Of a stretch of 5,623 nucleotides of DNA, positions 1-5,623 are shown piece after piece; the stretch's first letter is position 1; each line of letters opens with the position of its first letter. The notes under the pieces are model-generated. The model had not been told where the DNA came from and did no database searches. It saw only the letters and a program-made list of their open reading frames with translations. The DNA lies in the NCBI GenBank assembly GCA_006227775.1, contig SBFV01000189.1:1-5623 (forward strand), read 5' to 3'. The DNA is from Gammaproteobacteria bacterium (GTDB lineage: Bacteria; Pseudomonadota; Gammaproteobacteria; Chromatiales; Chromatiaceae). The translations under genes and the position numbers were made by a program.

Positions 1-105
1 GTCGAGGTGCATCGGGCGCGGGTGATGGACAAGATGGAGGCCAGGACCCTGTCCGAACTGATGCGCATGCTGGTCACCCTGGAGATCTGCGAGGGTAAGG
101 GATGA
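1..105 (+). CDS. FixJ/NarL-family response regulator, C-terminal fragment
   Basis: The window opens inside this gene, and only the last 34 codons and a TGA stop at 103-105 are visible. The peptide begins VEVHRARVMDKMEA and continues RTLSELMRML. This is the end of a LuxR-type helix-turn-helix: the second half of the recognition helix (VEVHRARVMDKM) and the final helix (SELMRMLVTL). The pattern 'HR..VM.KM.A.S..EL.RM' is typical of FixJ/TtrR-type two-component regulators, which are phosphorylated by a sensor histidine kinase and then bind DNA to activate transcription. The receiver domain lies outside the window, so the signal and partner kinase cannot be named. The tail after the last helix is short (EICEGKG), as expected for a true C-terminus. 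The next gene on this strand starts 156 bp after the stop. Family assignment is fairly sure; subfamily and targets are unknown. Confidence 0.8.
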   Translation, partial: VEVHRARVMDKMEARTLSELMRMLVTLEICEGKG

Positions 106-272
106 AGATCTCCCGCCTGGTCACAAGCGCGGCTGTCCCACGTTATTACAGGACAGACACCGACGATGTCGTTCATCATCAAGGGCGTGGATGGAACCCT
201 GAAGGCAGCGTGAAAGGCGCCAGCGCAATCTTGCCGCTTCAGGGGGCTGACGGGACCCATCATGAACATTAA
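102..272 (+). CDS. Doubtful 56-codon ORF overlapping the regulator stop
   Basis: An ORF starts at ATG 102-104 and overlaps the regulator's TGA as ATGA, the usual arrangement for translational coupling. GAGGG at 91-95 gives a good ribosome-binding site six bases upstream. It ends with TAA at 270-272, eleven bases inside the patatin gene. The product begins MKISRLVTSAAVPRYYRTD and ends in a His-rich stretch (GTHHEH). I recognise no family, membrane segment or motif. Against it, 33 of 56 third positions are G or C (about 59 percent), well below what the flanking genes appear to use, and the composition looks random after the first ten codons. It may be a chance ORF or the remnant of a lost downstream gene. 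Listed because its start signals are unusually good. Confidence 0.15.
   Translation: MKISRLVTSAAVPRYYRTDTDDVVHHQGRGWNPEGSVKGASAILPLQGADGTHHEH
120..149 (+). promoter_or_regulatory. Weak candidate promoter upstream of the patatin gene
   Basis: GTCACA at 120-125 matches the sigma-70 -35 box at four of six positions. TATTAC at 144-149 matches the -10 box at four of six, with an 18-bp spacer. It sits in the most AT-rich patch of the gap and would start a transcript near 156, leaving a leader of about 106 bases before the ATG at 262. The match is poor enough to arise by chance. The patatin gene could instead be read through from the regulator gene, since no terminator with a T-run separates them. 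Confidence 0.18.
133..156. repeat. Perfect 6-bp inverted repeat, operator-like
   Basis: CTGTCC at 133-138 and GGACAG at 151-156 are exact reverse complements separated by 12 bases (139-150). A second small inverted repeat, CGAC-GAT-GTCG, follows at 161-171, so TGTC/GACA half-sites recur four times within about 40 bp. The long AT-containing loop and the lack of a following T-run argue against an intrinsic terminator for the regulator gene. Half-sites about 18 bp apart centre to centre, straddling the candidate -10 box at 144-149, could be a binding site for a dimeric regulator. That function is inference; what the sequence shows is only the symmetry. Confidence 0.35.
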
Positions 273-2490
273 ATTGATCCTGGTCGGTCTGCTGGCGCTG
301 GCCCTCATGGGCCTTATACCCCTTGGCGCCGGTTACCCCAACCTGGAGGCGGCCACCGGCCGGCCAAAGGTCGCGCTGGTCCTGGGCGGTGGCGGGGCGC
401 GGGGACTTGCCCATGTGGGGGTCCTTAAGGTGTTGGAGGAACTGCGCGTGCCCGTGGACTGTATCGCCGGCACCAGCATGGGCTCGATCATCGGCGGACT
501 CTATGCCTCCGGCATGAGGCCGCGGGCGATGGACGAGACCCTGCAGGCGATCGACTGGCCGCGGATGTTCAAGGATGGTCCCGGGCGGGCGGATCTGCCC
601 TTTCGGACCAAGGATGAACAGCGGGTACTGCTGACGGACAAGGGGGTTGGGCTAAAGGATTGGAAGGTCCAGCTACCCCTGGGGTTGCTGCAAGGGCAGA
701 ACCTGCTGCTGTTGCTGGAGGAACTGACCCTTCCCGCCGCCGAGGTACGCGACTTCGACCAGTTGCCGATCCCCTTCCGGGCCGTGGCCACCGATCTGGC
801 CTCGGGTGAGGCGGTAGTGCTGGGCGACGGGGAGCTAGCGCAGGCCATGCGGGCCAGCATGTCCATCCCCAGTGCCCTGGTGCCCGTGGAGCTGGACGGT
901 AAGCTGCTGGCGGACGGCGGCATGGCCGATAACGTGCCGGTGGACGTGGCGCGCAAACTCTGTCGGCCGGATGTCATCATCGCCGTGGATGTGGGCGCGC
1001 CCCTGGTACCGAACAGCGAACTGACCTCGGTCCTCGCCATCACCGAGCAGCTCACCGGCTTTCTGACGGTGCGCAACGCCCGTCAGCAGATCGCCACTCT
1101 GGGGCCCAAGGACATTCTCATCACCCCGGACCTCAAGGACATCTCCAGCCTCAATTTCGAGCGTTCCGCCGAGGCGGTCGCCGTCGGCTACCAGGGTGCC
1201 CAGGCCGTCAGTGATCGCCTCAGCCGCCTCTCGCTGACGCCGCAAGCCTATCTGGCTTACCAGGAGGCCCAACCGGCGTTACCGGAGAGCAATCATCCCG
1301 TCATCGACTTCATCCGTATCGAGAATGACACCCGTCTCTCCGACCAGGTGATCGAGCAGCAGCTAACGGTCAAACCGGGAGACCGCCTCGACCCCGAGCT
1401 GCTGAATCGGGATCTCAACCAAATCTATGGCATGGGGCATTTCCAGCAGGTCGATTATGCCCTGGTGAAGGAAAATGGCCGCACCGGCCTGGTGGTTTCC
1501 GCCCGGCCCGCCTTCATCGGCACGGATCGGCTGAATTTCGGGCTCTATCTGGGCGGGGACATGGGCGGCGATTCCATGTTCAACCTCAGCGCCGCCTATA
1601 CCAAGTCCCAGCTCAACGACCTGGGGGCGGAGTGGCGGACCTTCATGCAGCTCGGCAACAACATCACCCTGTCCACGGACTTCTATCAACCCCTGGACGC
1701 CGATCAGGCGTACTACCTGGACCCCTTCCTCAGTTATCAGCAATACAACCTCAATCTGGGCCGGGAAGGGGACGACGATGTCCTGGGCCTGAGGGTCAGA
1801 CAATTCCGCGCCGGCCTTGAAATGGGCCGCAACCTGGGGCACTGGGGACGCATGAGTCTTGGGCTCTTCTATAGCGGCGGCAGCAATGCCCGGCGGCACG
1901 GGGTACCCAATGGGTTCGAGGGGGATTTCAACAACAGTGGTTTCGCCCTGCGGCTGGAGGCGGACACCCTGGACAGCCTGGATTTCCCCAGCAAGGGCAA
2001 TTACGCCAACCTGCGTTATCAAGGGGCACTGACCGCCCTCAGCGCCGATGAGGATTTTCAGACCCTGCTCCTGGATGGCGCCAAGCCTCTCGCCTGGGGC
2101 AAGTCCGTCCTCATCCCCCGCGTCCACCTGGGCGCCACCCTCTCCGGCGAGCCCGGACCCGAGGACCTGTTCCTTCTGGGCGGCTTCCTCAACCTCTCGG
2201 GCTATCAGCCGGGGGATATATCCGGCAAGTATGTAGGCCTGGCGGAGTTGATCTACCTCTACCGTCTCAACGATGCCTCCGCGGCCTTTTCGCTGCCCCT
2301 GTATGTTGGCGGTTCATTGGAGGCCGGGGGGGGCTGGGAATCCCTGGACAATTTCCAGTCCGATTCCATCATCCCCGCTGGCAGCCTGTTCCTGGGCGCC
2401 GATACCCCCCTGGGTCCCGCCTATCTCGGGGCGGGGTTCTCCGACCAGCAATCCGCCCTGTACCTCATGCTGGGCAAACTCTTGTGGTAG
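262..2490 (+). CDS. Patatin-like phospholipase with POTRA and Omp85 barrel (type Vd autotransporter, PlpD-like)
   Basis: This is a complete 742-residue protein, close to the length of PlpD of Pseudomonas aeruginosa. Residues 1-24 form a Sec signal peptide: MNIK, then a hydrophobic run, with likely cleavage after GAG at 22-24. There is no lipobox cysteine. The patatin domain (about 36-320) has the oxyanion-hole loop GGGGARG (42-48), the nucleophile elbow GTSMG with Ser72, and DGG with catalytic Asp218, so the Ser-Asp dyad is intact. One POTRA domain follows (about 347-416). An Omp85-type barrel (about 417-742) comes next, with D-x-x-D-F-P-x-x-G at 571-579, LSGYQPG at 645-651 where classical Omp85 proteins carry VRGF/Y, and a C-terminal Trp. 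By family knowledge the barrel translocates or displays the lipase, which hydrolyses phospholipids; the native substrate is unknown. The start at 262 keeps the signal peptide. Its ribosome-binding site is weak (GGGA, 252-255). The neighbouring regulator may control it. Confidence 0.93.
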   Translation: MNIKLILVGLLALALMGLIPLGAGYPNLEAATGRPKVALVLGGGGARGLAHVGVLKVLEELRVPVDCIAGTSMGSIIGGLYASGMRPRAMDETLQAIDWPRMFKDGPGRADLPFRTKDEQRVLLTDKGVGLKDWKVQLPLGLLQGQNLLLLLEELTLPAAEVRDFDQLPIPFRAVATDLASGEAVVLGDGELAQAMRASMSIPSALVPVELDGKLLADGGMADNVPVDVARKLCRPDVIIAVDVGAPLVPNSELTSVLAITEQLTGFLTVRNARQQIATLGPKDILITPDLKDISSLNFERSAEAVAVGYQGAQAVSDRLSRLSLTPQAYLAYQEAQPALPESNHPVIDFIRIENDTRLSDQVIEQQLTVKPGDRLDPELLNRDLNQIYGMGHFQQVDYALVKENGRTGLVVSARPAFIGTDRLNFGLYLGGDMGGDSMFNLSAAYTKSQLNDLGAEWRTFMQLGNNITLSTDFYQPLDADQAYYLDPFLSYQQYNLNLGREGDDDVLGLRVRQFRAGLEMGRNLGHWGRMSLGLFYSGGSNARRHGVPNGFEGDFNNSGFALRLEADTLDSLDFPSKGNYANLRYQGALTALSADEDFQTLLLDGAKPLAWGKSVLIPRVHLGATLSGEPGPEDLFLLGGFLNLSGYQPGDISGKYVGLAELIYLYRLNDASAAFSLPLYVGGSLEAGGGWESLDNFQSDSIIPAGSLFLGADTPLGPAYLGAGFSDQQSALYLMLGKLLW

Positions 2491-2523
2491 GCACGGGATA
2501 AGGACCACCAGGATACCCGCCTG

Positions 2524-2569
2524 GGCCCGGGACCAGCCCCGCCGGCTCTGGCCGGGGTGAGGGTGGGCC
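2524..2569 (+). terminator. Possible weak hairpin terminator downstream of the patatin gene
   Basis: The inner stem pairs CCGGC (2542-2546) with GCCGG (2551-2555) around the loop TCTG. After a one-base bulge at 2541, two more C-G pairs extend it (2539-2540 with 2556-2557). An outer 5-bp stem, GGCCC (2524-2528) with GGGCC (2565-2569), could close the structure. It lies 34 bases after the patatin stop. There is no T-run after it, so classical intrinsic termination is unlikely, and a GC-rich region pairs easily by chance. It could be a barrier to exonucleases or simply noise. Confidence 0.25.
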
Positions 2570-2583
2570 GGGGTTACGCCGGA

Positions 2584-2629
2584 CGCGGACATTTAGCCCG
2601 CGCCATCCAACCCGGGCAAATTCCGCCCG
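2584..2629 (-). terminator. Two tandem small hairpins downstream of pyruvate carboxylase
   Basis: Read on the minus strand after the stop at 2654-2656, the first stem is at 2629-2613: CGGGC pairs with GCCCG across a 7-base loop, 24 bases after the stop. The second is at 2602-2584: CGCGG pairs with CCGCG across a 9-base loop. Each has five perfect pairs, all G-C. Neither is followed by a T-run, so this is at most a weak or Rho-assisted end of transcription. Because hairpins read the same from both strands, they could also slow read-through from the patatin side. Confidence 0.3.
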
Positions 2630-2653
2630 TGGCCGCGAGGTGCACAGGGGTGA

Positions 2654-5623
2654 TCAGACGAACTCCACCAGCAGGTCCTTGGCGTTCACGTTCTCGCCAT
2701 GACGGGCATGGATGGCCTGGATCAGGCCGTCGTGCTCGGCGGTGAGCATGGTCTCCATCTTCATGGCCTCGATGGAGACCAGGGGGTCCCCCTTGGCCAC
2801 CTTCTGTCCGGCGTGGACCGCCACGGTGACGATGGTGCCGGGCATGGGGGCGCCCACATGGCGGGGGTTACCCTCCTCGGCCTGGGGCTTGGTTTTGACG
2901 TTGGCCAGGCCGGCCTTGGGTACCCGTATCAGACGGGACTGGCCGTTGAGCTCGAAGAAGACCTTGGCGATACCCTCCGCGTCCGGCTCGACCACGCTCT
3001 GCTCGGAGATGATCAGGGTCTTGCCACGCTCCAGCTCGACGCTGATCTCTTCCCCCGGATGCAGGCCGTAGAAGAAAGCCGGGGTGGGGAGGATGGAAAC
3101 ATCCCCATAGTGACCGCGGTGGGCGGCATAGTCCTTGAAAACCTTGGGATACATCAGATAGGAAGCCAGGTCGGTGTCATCGATCTGACGGCCGGTGGCA
3201 TGTTCCGCCTCGGCGCGGGCGGCTTCCAGGTCCACCGGCGGCAGAAAATCGCCGGCGCGCCCGGCGATCGGCGCCTGACCCTTGAGGACCTTGCGCTGCA
3301 GCGCTGGGGGAAAACCGTCAGGCGGATAGCCCAGTTCGCCGCGCATCAGGGAAATGACGGACTCGGGGAAGGCGATCTCCCGCGCCGGGTCGGTGATGTC
3401 CGCCGGGGTCAGGTTATTGGCCACCATGTAGAGGGCCAGGTCGCCCACCACCTTCGAGGTGGGGGTGACCTTGACGATATCGCCGAACAGCCGGTTGACG
3501 TCGGCATAGGCCCGGGAGACCTCTCCCCAGCGATGCTCCAGGCCCATGGCGCGGGCCTGCTCCCGCAGGTTGGTGTACTGGCCACCGGGCATCTCATGGC
3601 GATAGACGTCGGCGGTGCCGGAACGGATGTCGGCCTCGAAGGGGAGGTAGAAGCGCCGCACGCCCTCCCAGTAGTGGGACAGGCCCTGCATGGCGTCCAG
3701 ATCCAGACCCGGGTCCCGCTCGCCCCCGGCCAGGGCGGCGGCGATGGACCCCAGGTTGGGCTGGGAGGTCAGGCCGCTGAGGGCGTCCAGGGCGCCGTCC
3801 ACGGCATCGCACCCCGCTTCCACCGCCGCCAGCACCGAGGCGGCGGCGATGCCGCTGGTGTCGTGGGTGTGGAAATGGATGGGGATACCGACCTCCTGCT
3901 TGAGTGCCCGGATCAGCTCTCGGGCGGCGCGGGGCTTGCAGACGCCGGCCATGTCCTTGATACCCAGGATCTGGGCCCCGGCCTGCTCCAACTGCTTGGC
4001 CAGGTTGACGTAATAGGTGAGGTTGTATTTGGGGCGGGCCGGGTCGGTCAGGTCACCGGTGTAGCAGATGGCCGCCTCGCACAGGGCGCCGCTCTCCCGG
4101 ACGGCGTCCATGGGCACGCGCATGTTGTCCACCCAGTTGAGGGAGTCGAAGATGCGGAACAGGTCGATGCCCTCCCGGGCGGCCTGCTGGACGAAGTAGC
4201 GCACCACGTTGTCGGCATAGTTGGTGTAGCCGACGGCGTTGGAGGCGCGCAGCAGCATTTGGAAGAGGATGTTGGGCACCGCGGCGCGCAACCGGGCCAG
4301 CCGCTCCCAGGGGTCCTCCTTGAGAAAGCGCAGGGCGACATCGAAGGTGGCCCCGCCCCAGCACTCCAGGGAAAAGAGCCCCGGCAGCAGGCGGGCATAG
4401 TGGGGGGCGATCTCCAGCATGTCATGGCTGCGCATGCGGGTGGCGAAGAGGGACTGGTGGGCGTCGCGTAGGCTGGTATCGGTGAGTAGCACCTGGGGCT
4501 GGTCGCGCATCCAGGCGGCGAACTGGTCCGCGCCCAGGGCCTTGAGCCGGTCGCGGCTGCCCGGGGGCGGGTCCAGGGTCAGGTCGCAGGGTGGCTTGAC
4601 GGGCGCCGCCAGGGGCAGGGGGGGCAGGGCGCGTCCCTTCATCTCCGGGTTGCCGTTGACCCGCACCTCGCCGAGGAAGCGCAGCAGCCGGTTGGCGCGG
4701 TCGCGGCGCTTGCGGAACTTGAACAGGTCGGGGGTCTCGTCGATGAAGCGGGTGGTGCACTCCCCGGACAGGAAGAGGGGGTGATTGATGACGTTTTCCA
4801 GGAAGGGCAGGTTGGAGGCCAGACCGCGCACCCGGAATTCCCGCAGGGCCCGGTCCATGCGCCGTGCCGCCTCCTCCGGCTGGTGGCCCCAGGCGGTGAC
4901 CTTGACCAGCAGGGAGTCATAATAGGGCGTGATAACCGCCCCGGTGTAGGCGGTGCCGCCATCCAGGCGGATGCCGAAGCCCGCCGGACTGCGGTAGCCG
5001 TTGATCCGGCCATAGTCCGGCGTGAAGCCGTTCTCCGGGTCCTCGGTGGTGATGCGGCACTGGAGGGCATGCCCATAGAGGCGAACGTCCTCCTGGCGGG
5101 GCACGTAGGAGCCCTCGTCGCCAATGCGCGCCCCCTCGGTGATGGCGATCTGCGCCTTGACGATATCGACGCCGGTGACCAGCTCGGTGACCGTGTGCTC
5201 GACCTGGATGCGGGGGTTGACCTCGATGAAATAAAAGCGGTTGGTGTCCGCGTCCAGCAGGAACTCGACGGTGCCGGCGTGGGTATAGTCCGCGGCCCGG
5301 GCGAGACGCAAGGCGGCCTCACACAATTCCGCCCGGCGTTCCTCCCTGAGATAGGGCGCCGGGGCGCGCTCGACCACCTTCTGGTTGCGCCGCTGCACCG
5401 AGCAGTCGCGCTCGAAGAGATGGACGAGTTGGCCATGGCTATCGCCCATGACCTGGACCTCCACGTGGCGCGCCCGTCGCACCAGCTTCTCCAGATAGAC
5501 CTCGTCGTTGCCGAAGGCGGCCAGGGCCTCCCGGCGCGCCACCGCCATGGCGGGCCCCAGGTCGGCCTCGGTCTCGATCACCCGCATGCCGCGCCCGCCA
5601 CCGCCCCAACTGGCCTTGAGCAT
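2654..5623 (-). CDS. pyc: Pyruvate carboxylase, single-chain (N-terminus beyond window)
   Basis: ATP, bicarbonate and pyruvate are converted to oxaloacetate by this biotin enzyme, a cytoplasmic homotetramer in its family. The visible 989 residues lack the first 160 or so of a protein of about 1150. The Met at the right edge is internal (MLKASWGGGGRGMR is the ATP-grasp glycine loop), so the true start is outside. In order: biotin carboxylase (1 to about 300), with Lys3, GGGGRG 7-12 and FIEVNPRIQVEH at 132-143 carrying Glu134, Asn136, Arg138 and Glu142; a linker; the carboxyltransferase (about 356-808), with TDTSLRD (Arg386, Asp387), Gln390, Arg459, Lys556 in IKDMAG, His585 and His587 in HFHTH, and Thr720; and the biotin carrier domain (about 910-989), with biotinylated Lys955 in EAMKMET. 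From memory of the Rhizobium etli enzyme, the carboxyltransferase residues align at a constant shift of 162, and every key residue is present. This separates it from two-subunit PycA/PycB and from oxaloacetate decarboxylase. Acetyl-CoA control is likely by family but not shown. Confidence 0.96.
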   Translation of the reverse strand: MLKASWGGGGRGMRVIETEADLGPAMAVARREALAAFGNDEVYLEKLVRRARHVEVQVMGDSHGQLVHLFERDCSVQRRNQKVVERAPAPYLREERRAELCEAALRLARAADYTHAGTVEFLLDADTNRFYFIEVNPRIQVEHTVTELVTGVDIVKAQIAITEGARIGDEGSYVPRQEDVRLYGHALQCRITTEDPENGFTPDYGRINGYRSPAGFGIRLDGGTAYTGAVITPYYDSLLVKVTAWGHQPEEAARRMDRALREFRVRGLASNLPFLENVINHPLFLSGECTTRFIDETPDLFKFRKRRDRANRLLRFLGEVRVNGNPEMKGRALPPLPLAAPVKPPCDLTLDPPPGSRDRLKALGADQFAAWMRDQPQVLLTDTSLRDAHQSLFATRMRSHDMLEIAPHYARLLPGLFSLECWGGATFDVALRFLKEDPWERLARLRAAVPNILFQMLLRASNAVGYTNYADNVVRYFVQQAAREGIDLFRIFDSLNWVDNMRVPMDAVRESGALCEAAICYTGDLTDPARPKYNLTYYVNLAKQLEQAGAQILGIKDMAGVCKPRAARELIRALKQEVGIPIHFHTHDTSGIAAASVLAAVEAGCDAVDGALDALSGLTSQPNLGSIAAALAGGERDPGLDLDAMQGLSHYWEGVRRFYLPFEADIRSGTADVYRHEMPGGQYTNLREQARAMGLEHRWGEVSRAYADVNRLFGDIVKVTPTSKVVGDLALYMVANNLTPADITDPAREIAFPESVISLMRGELGYPPDGFPPALQRKVLKGQAPIAGRAGDFLPPVDLEAARAEAEHATGRQIDDTDLASYLMYPKVFKDYAAHRGHYGDVSILPTPAFFYGLHPGEEISVELERGKTLIISEQSVVEPDAEGIAKVFFELNGQSRLIRVPKAGLANVKTKPQAEEGNPRHVGAPMPGTIVTVAVHAGQKVAKGDPLVSIEAMKMETMLTAEHDGLIQAIHARHGENVNAKDLLVEFV

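Larger units (their letters stand above)
2491..2653. other. Intergenic space between converging genes
   Basis: This 163-bp stretch separates the patatin stop from the pyruvate carboxylase stop on the opposite strand. I see no ORF with a credible start, no RNA gene and no insertion-sequence end. Its content is a set of short GC-rich inverted repeats, listed separately, which may stop transcription from both sides. No run of four or more T on either strand follows any of the hairpins. Confidence 0.8.

Noticed and set aside
166..213. Fifteen-codon ORF (MSFIIKGVDGTLKAA) in the gap
   Set aside because: It has no ribosome-binding site, is too short to judge, and has no supporting context.
262..333. 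Lipoprotein signal for the patatin protein
   Set aside because: The N-terminus has a hydrophobic core but no cysteine near the cleavage region. The first Cys is at residue 67, inside the lipase domain.
501..1076. Open frame of 191 codons on the minus strand
   Set aside because: It covers the lipase domain on the opposite strand. Its Ser/Arg/Ala-rich product is a compositional artefact.
1363..2127. Open frame of 254 codons on the minus strand inside the patatin gene
   Set aside because: It is antisense to the barrel region, has no recognisable motif, and its composition is typical of a shadow frame.
2699..4471. Long open frame of 590 codons on the plus strand
   Set aside because: It lies wholly antisense to the well-supported pyruvate carboxylase gene. 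Its product is rich in Gly, His, Val, Leu and Asp with no domain, as expected of a mirror frame in GC-rich coding DNA.
5621..5623. ATG at the right edge as the start of pyruvate carboxylase
   Set aside because: The residues that follow are the ATP-grasp glycine loop, which in this family lies about 160 residues into the protein. The gene therefore continues past the window edge.

Overview
This window looks like ordinary chromosome from a GC-rich proteobacterium. By eye it is roughly two-thirds G+C, with coding third positions dominated by G and C. A FixJ-type response regulator, a one-piece patatin/POTRA/Omp85 autotransporter (type Vd, PlpD-like) and a single-chain pyruvate carboxylase together fit Proteobacteria. 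I lean towards Gammaproteobacteria, but no feature here fixes the genus. I see no tRNA, rRNA, insertion sequence, CRISPR array, phage gene or attachment site.

Layout. Positions 1-105 (+) are the last 34 codons of a FixJ/NarL-family response regulator. Positions 106-261 are a non-coding or weakly coding gap. It holds a perfect 6-bp inverted repeat around an AT-rich patch, a weak candidate promoter, and a doubtful 56-codon ORF that starts in an ATGA overlap with the regulator's stop. Positions 262-2490 (+) encode a complete 742-residue outer-membrane protein: signal peptide, patatin-like lipase, one POTRA domain, then an Omp85-type beta-barrel. Positions 2491-2653 are a short space between converging genes with several GC-rich imperfect hairpins and no T-run. 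Positions 2654-5623 (-) are the C-terminal 989 residues of a biotin-dependent pyruvate carboxylase whose start lies beyond the right edge.

How the parts relate. The patatin protein should be exported by Sec, inserted in the outer membrane by its own barrel, and present a serine lipase at or beyond the cell surface. The upstream regulator lies on the same strand and might control it, but that is inference from position only. Pyruvate carboxylase makes oxaloacetate from pyruvate in the cytoplasm (anaplerosis and gluconeogenesis). It converges on the patatin gene and has no evident functional link to it.

I found no convincing undescribed system. The points most worth checking are the L6-type motif of the patatin barrel, the operator-like repeat upstream of it, and the intergenic hairpins.
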